Source of the DNA: JAAZIN01 sp964464625
GTDB taxonomy: Bacteria; Bacillota; Dethiobacteria; DTU022
Assembly (NCBI GenBank): GCA_964464625.1
Contig: CAYXKD010000012.1
Span: forward strand, 1-41,900
DNA: 41,900 bases
Direction of reading: 5' to 3'
In this document: positions 26,211 through 34,109 of the stretch, piece by piece
Position numbering within the stretch: position 1 is the first letter of the stretch
How the letters are laid out: each line of letters starts with the position of its first letter
Made by a program: the position numbers and the translations under genes
Notes under the pieces: generated by a model
What the model was told of the DNA's origin: nothing
Seen by the model: the letters and a program-made list of their open reading frames with translations, nothing else
Database searches by the model: none

Positions 26211-27036
26211 TGACATCAAAACTCTCCGGCGCGGTCTAAGGATTCTCGAAGAGGTCTGCCACCAGGCCGACGGAGTAACCCAGAGTGAGGTAGCCAGGAA
26301 AATGGGTGTCAACCGCAGCACCGCGCTCCGCTACCTGACCACGCTGCAGGTGGAGGGTTACATCACGCGCGATGGGGAAGCGCTTTACCGGCCCACGGTG
26401 AAGATGGCGGAACTCGCCCGGAGGGTAATCGACAAAATGGAGATTAAACCCTATGCACAGGAGCAGCTTAACCGCCTCACCGGGCGGACGGGCTTTTCTT
26501 CACACCTGGCCCTCCTCTCGGACAGGCGAATCGTCTATGTGGACGGTGAGCAGGCGACAGGTGTAGTCAGGGTGAATGCGGATATAGGGACAGCCGCACC
26601 CATACACTGTTCCGCCACGGGGAAAGCACTGGCGGCCTATATTGAACGGGGCGAAAGGGAAATAGTTGTCGCCAGTTATCTCGAAGGCGCCGACAGCTTT
26701 ACTGTGTACACGGAGCAGACGATCAGTAATCCCCTTGATCTGGAAAAGGAATTCTCGCATATTCGGGCGTACGGTTATGCTCTGGATGATGAAGAGTACG
26801 AACCGGGAGTGCGCTGCCTGGCTGCACCCATTTTTAATGAGCGCGGCCAGGTAGCCGCCGTTATCGGAATATCGGGAACAGCGGTGCGGCTGAACAGACC
26901 GGCTGTTCCAAAGCTGGCGGCCCTGGTCTGCCATGCTGCAGACAGCATATCCAGGGCGATAGGGTGCAGCGATCCCCGGAGCCACCGCAAGATTGATCCT
27001 GATAGTATTGCTGGTGCCGGGCACCAGTGTAAGTAA
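26173..27036 (+). CDS. IclR family transcriptional regulator
   Basis: The 287-residue protein has an N-terminal winged helix (residues about 10-75, LRRGLRILEEV and VNRSTALRYLTTLQ as recognition helix) and the C-terminal IclR effector domain (HCSATGKALAAY, then EEYEPGVRCLAAPIF and AVIGISG), the usual layout. IclR proteins bind small acids and control catabolic operons. The frame is open to 25891, but the N-terminus of the domain and family length place the start at ATG 26173, inside the end of the ThDP gene. A probable local regulator of this operon, and perhaps of the divergent lyase operon and the glm operon, which carry similar half-sites. Confidence 0.85.
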   Translation: MRKTGIKKPSDSNDIKTLRRGLRILEEVCHQADGVTQSEVARKMGVNRSTALRYLTTLQVEGYITRDGEALYRPTVKMAELARRVIDKMEIKPYAQEQLNRLTGRTGFSSHLALLSDRRIVYVDGEQATGVVRVNADIGTAAPIHCSATGKALAAYIERGEREIVVASYLEGADSFTVYTEQTISNPLDLEKEFSHIRAYGYALDDEEYEPGVRCLAAPIFNERGQVAAVIGISGTAVRLNRPAVPKLAALVCHAADSISRAIGCSDPRSHRKIDPDSIAGAGHQCK

Positions 27037-27059
27037 CTGCACAAAGGGGTTGGCATGGG

Positions 27060-28154
27060 ATGTACAACGTTGTTCTTGTTGGATGCGGACGTATATCGGA
27101 GCTGCATGCCCTCGGTTACAAAAATTTGCCCGGAGCCCGGCTCTATGGGCTTTGCGACGTGGATATATCCAGGGCTGAAACCAGGGGCAAAGAGTGGGGT
27201 GTGCAGAAAATTTACCGCGATTACGAGGAGGTGCTCTCCGATCCTGAAGTGCAGATTGTAGAAATATTGACGCCGCACCATCTGCACTGCACCATGACGG
27301 AGGAGGCAGCCAGGGCAGGAAAACATATCTCTGTGCAGAAGCCCATGGCTCTCAACCTGCAGGAGGCTGATCTCATGATCGATGCAGCCCGACGAGGCGG
27401 GGTTATGCTGCGCATTTATGAAAATTTTGTCTACTACCCTCCCTACGTAAAGGCAAAAGAGCTCATTGAAGCGGGGGAAATCGGCGAACCCCTTACATTT
27501 AACCTGCGGGTCAGGTGCGGCGCGGGTAAAGACCAATGGGATGTACCGCTGGAGGCCTGGGCCTGGCGTATAAACCCTGAGATGGGCGGCGGCTGCCCGG
27601 TGATGTTCGATCATAACTACCATAATTACTCTCTGGCTACCTACCTGCTCGGACCGGTAGAAAAAGTGGCTGCATGGATGGACCGGTCGGAGATTGTCCC
27701 CGGCAGCGGCATTTTCGTGAATGCCCCTGCCACGGTGATGTGGAAATACCGCAATATAAAGAGAGCTTACGGAGTCATGGATGTGGCCATGGCGCCGGAA
27801 CTCCAGATCGACACCCGCCATTATGCCGATGAAAGCAGGCTGGAAATTACGGGCACCCGGGGCATAATATTTGTAAATCGCTGTACCGGCAAACTGCAGA
27901 ACAGGCCGCCCTTAGAGCTTTACCGCGACGGTGTAACCACCTCATTCGAACATATTCGCTGTGATTGGGATTACAGTTTTGTCAAAGCTACGCATGACCT
28001 CATCGATTCGCTGGAAAAAGGGGTGCAGCCGAAACTATCCGGGGCCGAGGGCCGGGCGGTCCTGGAGTTCACCCTGGCGGCCTGCGAATCGGCAGAGAAG
28101 GAGAAACAGGTGGTGCTGTCGAGCTTTTCAGACAGCGGAGAATGTAGTTCATGA
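27060..28154 (+). CDS. Gfo/Idh/MocA family NAD(P)-dependent oxidoreductase
   Basis: The 364-residue protein has the N-terminal Rossmann motif VGCGRISELHALGY (8-21), the EKP-type catalytic motif as VQKPMA (E replaced by Q, common), and a C-terminal beta-sheet domain with GGGCPVMFDHNYHNYS. Members oxidise a hydroxyl of sugars, inositols or sugar acids. Its place between an IclR gene and an IlvD-type dehydratase suggests that it oxidises the growth substrate taken up by the symporter downstream. The ATG is preceded by AAAGGGG, about ten bases away. It overlaps the dehydratase by ATGA. The substrate is unknown. Confidence 0.82.
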   Translation: MYNVVLVGCGRISELHALGYKNLPGARLYGLCDVDISRAETRGKEWGVQKIYRDYEEVLSDPEVQIVEILTPHHLHCTMTEEAARAGKHISVQKPMALNLQEADLMIDAARRGGVMLRIYENFVYYPPYVKAKELIEAGEIGEPLTFNLRVRCGAGKDQWDVPLEAWAWRINPEMGGGCPVMFDHNYHNYSLATYLLGPVEKVAAWMDRSEIVPGSGIFVNAPATVMWKYRNIKRAYGVMDVAMAPELQIDTRHYADESRLEITGTRGIIFVNRCTGKLQNRPPLELYRDGVTTSFEHIRCDWDYSFVKATHDLIDSLEKGVQPKLSGAEGRAVLEFTLAACESAEKEKQVVLSSFSDSGECSS

Positions 28155-29857
28155 GTGAAAAATTGTTAAACAGCTCCAGGGTCACCGGTGGCCTGGACCG
28201 CTCGGCTCACCGTTCCCTGCTTTTCGGCCTGGGCCTGCGCAGGAAGGATCTGGAACGGCCCATCATCGGAATCGCCAATTCCTGGACGGATATGGTTCCC
28301 GGGCACAGTCACTTAAATGAGATTGCCGCGGCGGTGCGCGAAGGGATCTGCTCTGCCGGAGGCACACCGCGGGAGTTTCACACCTGCGCAGTTTGCGACG
28401 GCCTGGCCCAGGGACACTCCGGAATGCGCTATTCCCTGCCCAGCCGGGAGAATATTGCAGACTCCGTTGAGATCATGGCCCGCGCCCACTGTTTCGATGG
28501 CCTGATCCTGCTCTGCGCCTGCGACAAGATCATCCCCGGCCAGCTGATGGCCGCCCTTCGTCTCAACCTGCCGTCCATCCTTGTAACGGGAGGGTGCATG
28601 GCGCCGGGATACTGGAAAGATGGCGGCAACCTGACCCTGAGCTCCATGCGAGAGTTTATCGGCGCAGTCCGGTCAGGCAGGCTGGCCCCGGGGGAACTGG
28701 AGCGCATCGAGGAGAGCGCTATACCCGGCGCAGGGAGCTGCGCCATGCTCGGTACCGCCAATACGATGTCCCTCCTGGGGGAGGCCATGGGCATGTCGCT
28801 CCCGGGAATGGGCGCCGCCCCGGCCGTGGAGGCCATCAAGCTGCGCCTGGCCCGGAGCAGCGGTGAAAGAGCCGTCGCCCTGGTTAAAAATGAACTGACG
28901 CCTCGCCGTATCGTCACCGCCGGAGCGCTGCACAACGCCATAGCCGTGGATATGGCCCTGGGCGGATCCACGAACAGCCTCCTGCACCTGCTCGCCCTTG
29001 CCCGGGAGGCGGAGATAGATCTCCATCTCGATGATTTTTCCCACATTTCCGCCCGGGTTCCCCACCTCTGCGATCTGCTGCCGGGAGGCAGGTACCCCGT
29101 AATAGAGCTATATCGCGAAGGGGGTGTGCCCGCCCTGATGTCTGTACTGGAGCCCCTGCTCGATAAAAACACCCTTACAGTGAGCGGCAAAACCGCTGGA
29201 GAAATTATTGCCGAATGGAATATGGAGCCGCCCTGTGAAAGGCAGGGCAGGGTGATCCGGTCCTTGAACAGGCCCCTGCATCCCTCGGGCGCTCTGGCTG
29301 TTCTTTACGGCAACCTGGCCCCGGAAGGGGCTGTGGTCAAGGCAGCTGCCGTTAAAGAGAAGGATCTGATCATGCGCGGGCCGGCATGCACTTTTGATTG
29401 CATGGAGGATGCCCTCAGCGCCGCTGTTTCAGGCGGCATCGAGCCTGGCGCTATTCTGGTTGTACGTTACGAGGGGCCCGCCGGAGGGCCCGGTATGCGC
29501 GAAATGCACATGCTCAGCGCCACCCTCTCGGGAATGGGGAGCCCCTGCGCCGTAGTTACAGATGGGCGTTTTTCAGGATCAAGCCGCGATCTGCGCATCG
29601 GCCATGTTTGCCCCGAGGCGGCAGCTGGCGGCCCCATTGCCCTGGTGCGCGACGGCGATCCCATACTTATCGATGTGCCGGGCCGGCGCCTCGATTTGCA
29701 GGTATCCCGGGAGGAATTGGCCCGTCGAAGGGCGCAGCCGCCGCTACGCCCTATCACCGGCGGCATTCTGGATCGCTATCGCAACCAGGTTGGCCCGGCA
29801 GCAAAGGGGGCTGTTCTGTCTAGAGAAGTTTCTTCGGATGCACTGAAACGGGAATAA
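28151..29857 (+). CDS. IlvD/Edd family dehydratase (Fe-S)
   Basis: The 568-residue protein is an IlvD/Edd-type dehydratase with iron-sulfur ligand cysteines in AVCDGLAQGHSGM (C82), CACDKIIPG (C124) and GAGSCAML (C197). It carries VPGHSHL rather than PCHVHL near residue 50, as in clostridial and archaeal dihydroxy-acid dehydratases. It removes water from a 2,3-dihydroxy acid to give a 2-oxo-3-deoxy acid; the substrate could be a sugar acid or dihydroxy-isovalerate. No ilvC or ilvN gene is adjacent, and the neighbours look catabolic, so a sugar-acid role is favoured. It starts within the ATGA overlap with the oxidoreductase. Confidence 0.85.
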   Translation: MSEKLLNSSRVTGGLDRSAHRSLLFGLGLRRKDLERPIIGIANSWTDMVPGHSHLNEIAAAVREGICSAGGTPREFHTCAVCDGLAQGHSGMRYSLPSRENIADSVEIMARAHCFDGLILLCACDKIIPGQLMAALRLNLPSILVTGGCMAPGYWKDGGNLTLSSMREFIGAVRSGRLAPGELERIEESAIPGAGSCAMLGTANTMSLLGEAMGMSLPGMGAAPAVEAIKLRLARSSGERAVALVKNELTPRRIVTAGALHNAIAVDMALGGSTNSLLHLLALAREAEIDLHLDDFSHISARVPHLCDLLPGGRYPVIELYREGGVPALMSVLEPLLDKNTLTVSGKTAGEIIAEWNMEPPCERQGRVIRSLNRPLHPSGALAVLYGNLAPEGAVVKAAAVKEKDLIMRGPACTFDCMEDALSAAVSGGIEPGAILVVRYEGPAGGPGMREMHMLSATLSGMGSPCAVVTDGRFSGSSRDLRIGHVCPEAAAGGPIALVRDGDPILIDVPGRRLDLQVSREELARRRAQPPLRPITGGILDRYRNQVGPAAKGAVLSREVSSDALKRE

Positions 29858-29874
29858 GAGATGGGAGAATAGTG

Positions 29875-31581
29875 ATGAACAAAATTATCAGGGTCAATAT
29901 GACAGCGGAAAAGATCACGGTAAATCCGGTCCCCCGGGAATACAGGCTTCTCGGTGGCAGGGGATTGACCTCGAGGATCGTCTTCGACGAAGTACCCCCG
30001 GAAGCAGAGCCCATGGGTTTGGACAACAGACTGGTCATCGCTCCCGGTTTGCTTGCGGGCACCGCCATGTCTTCCGCCTCCCGCCTTTCCATAGGCGGAA
30101 AGAGCCCGCTTACCCGGGGGATCAAGGAATCCAATTCCGGGGGCACGGCGGCGGCAAACCTGGCACAGCTGGGGATTAAGGCGATCATTGTAGAAGGTGA
30201 AGCCCGCAGAGGCGATCTCCACTGCCTCTACCTGGGCAAGGAGAAGGCTGAGCTGCACCCTTTTCCCCATGCACTCACCGGCGCTTATGAATCTGCCGAC
30301 TTTTTGAGGAAATATTATTCCGAAAAAATTTCGCTCATACTTATAGGACCGGCGGGGGAGATGGGGCTGTCTGCGGCGGGCATTGGCATCACCGATCCCC
30401 AGGGCCGTCCAAGTCGCTACTGCGGTCGGGGTGGATTAGGCGCGGTTATGGGCGCCAAGGGGCTGAAAGCTGTGGTCATCGATCCTGAGGGTGCTGGCAG
30501 GCCCGGCTATGCCAACCGTGAAGCCTACCTGGAAACAACAAAAGAGCTGGTACAGCTGCTCCGGGATAATCCACAGACGGGAAAAATATATCCGCTGTAT
30601 GGAACAGCGATCATGACTGCCCTGACAAATAGCATGCATGCGCTGCCCACGCGAAATTTTTCCAGCGGTACTTTTGAAAAAGCGGAAAATATTAACGGTG
30701 AAAGCATGCGCAGCCTCATCGAGCAGCGGGGCGGAGCCGGCCGCACCGCCCATGCCTGCATGCCTGGCTGTGTAATCAATTGCTCCAATGTTTTTCCCGA
30801 TGCCGCCGGCAAAGAAATTGTCAGCCCCCTGGAATATGAGACCATCGGCCTGCTGGGAAGTAACTGCGGCATGGGCAGCCTCGATGAGATCGCCCGCCTG
30901 AATTACCTTTGCAATGACCTGGGCCTCGATACGATAGAAACAGGGGCCGCCCTGGGAGTGGCCATGGAGCAGGGTCTGCTCTCTTTTGGCGATGCTGATG
31001 CGGCGGAAAAACTGTTGGCGGGGATCTTTGATAATGCCCTCCCCGGCAGAATCATCGGCGGAGGAGCACTGCTTACCGGTCGTATCCTCGGTTCCAGGCG
31101 CATTCCCGTAGTCAAGGGACAGGCCATGCCTGCCTATGATCCCCGCGCAGTTAAGGGCTTCGGCGTGACCTACGCCACCTCGCCCATGGGAGCAGACCAT
31201 ACTGCAGGCAGCGTGATCCGGGCCCAGGTCGATCATACCGATCCCGGACCCCAGCCCGCACTTTCCAGGGGGGCGCAGTTGAATTGCATGATCGTTGATT
31301 GTTTAGGCCTCTGTCTCTTTACCCTCTCCGCCCTGGGAGCGCACCTTGACAAGGTCGCCGCCCTGGTTAAGCACCTGACAGGCGAAAATTACGATGAAGA
31401 CATCCTGGCAAAAACCGCTTCCTCCATTCTGGCCCTGGAATGCGACTTTAACCGGCGGGCCGGGTTTGGCCCGGCGCACAACAGGCTGCCAGAATTTATG
31501 ACAAAAGAACCCATGCCGGGCCTTGGTACCGTTTTCGATGTTCCTGATGAGGCGCTGGATTCTTTACATGCCAGAGAGTGA
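29875..31581 (+). CDS. aldehyde:ferredoxin oxidoreductase family protein (tungsto/molybdopterin)
   Basis: The 568-residue protein has the AOR layout: N-terminal pterin-binding domain with GGRGLTSR (27-34) and CGRGGLGAVMGAKGLKA (183-199), cysteines C295, C299 and C303 in the CMPGCVINC motif for a 4Fe-4S cluster, and C476/C480 near the end. The first spacing is CX3C rather than the CX2C of the Pyrococcus enzyme; I believe some AOR subfamilies have it. It would oxidise an aldehyde to an acid with reduction of ferredoxin. The ATG lies 7 bases after GGGAG; a GTG is just before it. In this operon it may oxidise the aldehyde released by the ThDP or dehydratase steps. Confidence 0.82.
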   Translation: MNKIIRVNMTAEKITVNPVPREYRLLGGRGLTSRIVFDEVPPEAEPMGLDNRLVIAPGLLAGTAMSSASRLSIGGKSPLTRGIKESNSGGTAAANLAQLGIKAIIVEGEARRGDLHCLYLGKEKAELHPFPHALTGAYESADFLRKYYSEKISLILIGPAGEMGLSAAGIGITDPQGRPSRYCGRGGLGAVMGAKGLKAVVIDPEGAGRPGYANREAYLETTKELVQLLRDNPQTGKIYPLYGTAIMTALTNSMHALPTRNFSSGTFEKAENINGESMRSLIEQRGGAGRTAHACMPGCVINCSNVFPDAAGKEIVSPLEYETIGLLGSNCGMGSLDEIARLNYLCNDLGLDTIETGAALGVAMEQGLLSFGDADAAEKLLAGIFDNALPGRIIGGGALLTGRILGSRRIPVVKGQAMPAYDPRAVKGFGVTYATSPMGADHTAGSVIRAQVDHTDPGPQPALSRGAQLNCMIVDCLGLCLFTLSALGAHLDKVAALVKHLTGENYDEDILAKTASSILALECDFNRRAGFGPAHNRLPEFMTKEPMPGLGTVFDVPDEALDSLHARE

Positions 31582-31618
31582 GCAAGGCATAAATATCGAT
31601 CCGGGAGGTTTGATTGCA

Positions 31619-32974
31619 ATGAACGGAAGTGAAGCTGCGGAGACAGTCCCTCTGAAGATGAAGCTCGGTTACGGTCTAGGAGACTTCGGAGCCAACTTGT
31701 TGTTCCAGTGTGTCGGCTTCTACCTCCTTTTTTATTTTACAGATGTGCTGTTTATCGGAGCAGGCTTGGCCGGAACCATCATCATGGTTGCCAAGATCTG
31801 GGATGCAGTTACCGATCCCCTCATGGGGAATATTTCAGACAGAACAAGAACGCGCTGGGGATCAAAGAGAGTTTATTTGCTCCTGGGCGCCCTGCCTCTG
31901 GCCCTCTCTTTTTACCTGCTTTTCTACGGTCCCGATCTTACCGGCAGCAGCCTGAATCTCTATGCCCTTGTAACCTTCGTCCTCTTCTGCACTTTCTATA
32001 CTGTAGTCAACATACCTTACGGGGCGCTTACATCGGCTCTGACTTTGGATGCAAAAGAGCGCGCTTCCATAACCGGGTACCGGATGTCCTTCGCCATCCT
32101 GGGTACACTTGTCGTGGCCGGGGTAACCCTGGTCCTGGTCGCTCTTTTTAAAACCCAGCAGGAAGGATTCAGATTTGTCGGAGCTCTTTACGGCATCGCC
32201 GCTGCCCTTTTCACGCTCATCGCCTTTTTGACCACCAGGGAGAAAAAGGATTACGGGGAGAAGAAGAGTGCATCTTTTAGAGAGGAAATATCCTACGTTT
32301 TCAGGAATACTCCCTTTTTGATCCTCACCCTGGCTACCCTGCTCCAGTACGTGGCACTGGGCATGACCGCAGCGATGGTCACCTTTTTCTTTAAGTACCC
32401 CCTGGCAATGGAAAAATTCACTCCCATTGCCTTTGCCCTGCTTTTTGTAACAGCGGTCCTCTTCATGCCCTTCTGGGTATACATGTCGCGCCGGCTGGGA
32501 AAACGGCCCGTTTTCATCGCCGGCATGATTATTTTTGGCGGGGCTCTGCTGCTGATGTACTTTGCCACGGTGTACGGAATGGCCGCTATCATCACACTGC
32601 TGGTTATCGCCGGTGTGGGTCTCTCCACGGTTTACCTCAGCCCCTGGTCCATGATCCCGGACACCGTGGAATATTCTGAATGGAAATTCGGGGCAAGGCG
32701 GGAAGGGACCATCTACGGTTTCTTCTATTTCGCCCACAAGGTTGCCGCAGCCATGGCGGGGTTTATCTGCGGGCAGGGACTGTCGCTGGCCGGCTATGTG
32801 CCTGATGTGGTTCAGACACCAATGGCTGAAGAGGGAATCAAGATCCTGATGACTATCTTCCCGGCCGGGGTAATTCTACTCGGTATAATCGTGATTAGCT
32901 TCTACCCCATAAGCGGCGAGATGCATTCGGGTATGGTGGCTGAAATAGCAAAGCGGCATGCGAAAGCAGGTTAA
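31619..32974 (+). CDS. GPH-type (glycoside-pentoside-hexuronide) cation symporter
   Basis: The 451-residue inner-membrane protein has about 12 hydrophobic segments and GPH family features: KLGYGLGDFGANL at the N-terminus, IWDAVTDPLMGNISDRTRTRWGSKR in the first cytoplasmic loop, and PWSMIPDTVEYSEWKFGARREG between the later segments. The family takes up glycosides, pentoses and uronates with Na+ or H+. As last gene of the ThDP/IlvD operon it probably imports the pathway substrate, which points to a sugar, uronate or related compound. ATG 31619 has GGAGG ten bases before; the frame is open upstream but overlaps the previous gene. It overlaps the convergent P-loop gene by 4 bases. Confidence 0.85.
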   Translation: MNGSEAAETVPLKMKLGYGLGDFGANLLFQCVGFYLLFYFTDVLFIGAGLAGTIIMVAKIWDAVTDPLMGNISDRTRTRWGSKRVYLLLGALPLALSFYLLFYGPDLTGSSLNLYALVTFVLFCTFYTVVNIPYGALTSALTLDAKERASITGYRMSFAILGTLVVAGVTLVLVALFKTQQEGFRFVGALYGIAAALFTLIAFLTTREKKDYGEKKSASFREEISYVFRNTPFLILTLATLLQYVALGMTAAMVTFFFKYPLAMEKFTPIAFALLFVTAVLFMPFWVYMSRRLGKRPVFIAGMIIFGGALLLMYFATVYGMAAIITLLVIAGVGLSTVYLSPWSMIPDTVEYSEWKFGARREGTIYGFFYFAHKVAAAMAGFICGQGLSLAGYVPDVVQTPMAEEGIKILMTIFPAGVILLGIIVISFYPISGEMHSGMVAEIAKRHAKAG

Positions 32975-33864
32975 GAGACGGAACTTTCGCCTATTCTCCC
33001 CACAATACTATAAACTCCGGTCTGGGGATCGTGAAGATATTCCTTTGCCAGGCGAAAGTTTTTAATCTCGCCGGTGCTGCGCAGGTGAAGGCGCGGGCCG
33101 GTGCAGCGCTGGGGTACCCCGCCGATGGTAATACTGCGGTTTTGATCAGGAGTGATGGGCAGATCCTTACCGATCATCTCCCTGATCAGCGATTCCACAA
33201 CAGCCAGATCGGCAGACGGCCGGCGGCTGTAATAGAGGACAAAACCATTGCAAACATCGCCGTGCCCTTCAGCCGGCGGCACACCCAGCTTCTGCAGCAC
33301 CAGCTGGGTGATATCCTCAGCGGAATGCGCCATCTTGCGGTAGTAAAGAGATTTAAACACTACCGATTTGATCTCCTCGGGGAAGGGCCCGAAAGGCCCG
33401 GGACGAGCGGTGATCACCTCCTGGCCGATCCCCACCAGGACATGGGCATTCATCTTCAGAACGGGGTAGAGCAGATCGAAGTGCTCCACGATCACGCGGC
33501 ACCCTTCACGCAGCCCTTTGTGCACCGCTTCGGCCAGAAGAGGCGGCCGGGTAAAAGCCTGTTCGAAATGCATGTCGAGATGATAGGTATGGTGCTCAAA
33601 GAGATCGCTCTCAAAATGATACAGCAGCGGCAGGGGGCGTACATTGATCCCTTCATCGTCATTGGTCAGCTCAAGCCCCGGAAACATACCCTGGATCAGC
33701 ACAGACTTGCCAGCGCCAGCATCACCGATAACCCCCACCAGGCTGTCTTCAGCGGAAAGGTAGCGCTGCCCCAGGTGCGCACCCAGCCCGAGGAGCCTTC
33801 TGCGCCCCCGGGGCGCAAAATATATCGCTCTGATTAAATACTCATGTGGCTGCATTGATATCAC
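32971..33864 (-). CDS. P-loop protein (AlaRS second-additional-domain family), glm-associated
   Basis: The 297-residue protein has a Walker A loop GDAGAGKS (47-54) after an N-terminal part with IYFAPRGRRRLLGLGAH. I recall relatives annotated with the odd name alanine-tRNA synthetase second additional domain; that name says little about function. It has no aminoacylation motifs. It may be a nucleotide-dependent helper, since it is the last gene of the glutamate mutase-Mal operon. GTG 33864 overlaps the stop of the small ORF by GTGA; ATG 33855 is the alternative start. It meets the GPH gene tail to tail with a 4-base overlap. Confidence 0.6.
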   Translation of the reverse strand: MISMQPHEYLIRAIYFAPRGRRRLLGLGAHLGQRYLSAEDSLVGVIGDAGAGKSVLIQGMFPGLELTNDDEGINVRPLPLLYHFESDLFEHHTYHLDMHFEQAFTRPPLLAEAVHKGLREGCRVIVEHFDLLYPVLKMNAHVLVGIGQEVITARPGPFGPFPEEIKSVVFKSLYYRKMAHSAEDITQLVLQKLGVPPAEGHGDVCNGFVLYYSRRPSADLAVVESLIREMIGKDLPITPDQNRSITIGGVPQRCTGPRLHLRSTGEIKNFRLAKEYLHDPQTGVYSIVGRIGESSVS

Positions 33865-34081
33865 TTCTTTCCACAGTCCCGTTCTGAGCCGGTAAATGAC
33901 ACCGGGTATTTATGCCAATATTTATTGACCGGTCCATCATCAACCCGGACAATAATCATGGAGAAGGTGTAATTCATGATTTCCAGCAACATTTTCACAG
34001 TCATCCCCTATACCTCACCATGTTGCCATTAACCTCAACCACAGCCAACTCCCCCGGTTTCAAAAACTTAGAATCTTTCAT
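33861..34081 (-). pseudogene. small MoaD/ThiS-like gene split in two frames
   Basis: Two short frames overlap by ATGA: ATG 34081 to TGA 34001 (26 aa, ending GELAVVEVNGNMVRYRG) and ATG 34004 to TGA 33861 (47 aa, starting MTVKMLLEI). Read end to end, they look like one beta-grasp sulfur-carrier: strand-VNG-strand, then TVKMLLEI helix, then IIVRVDDGPV and a YPV strand, the pattern of ThiS/MoaD. A one-base loss at GGGGATG would split it; a -1 ribosomal slip or reinitiation at ATGA could also join it. The C-terminus lacks the usual Gly-Gly. No ribosome site is seen before 34081. It lies between mal and the P-loop gene. Confidence 0.5.
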
Positions 34082-34109
34082 TGGGAGAATAAATGCAAAA
34101 ATGCCGGGG

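Noticed and set aside
26775..27821. Long minus-strand frame (348 codons) opposite the IclR and Gfo/Idh genes.
   Set aside because: Low-complexity, His/Cys-rich product with no family features; both opposite-strand genes are clearly real, so this is a shadow.
28429..29190. Minus-strand frame of 253 codons inside the IlvD-type gene.
   Set aside because: Arg/Ser-rich composition typical of antisense frames in GC-rich coding DNA.
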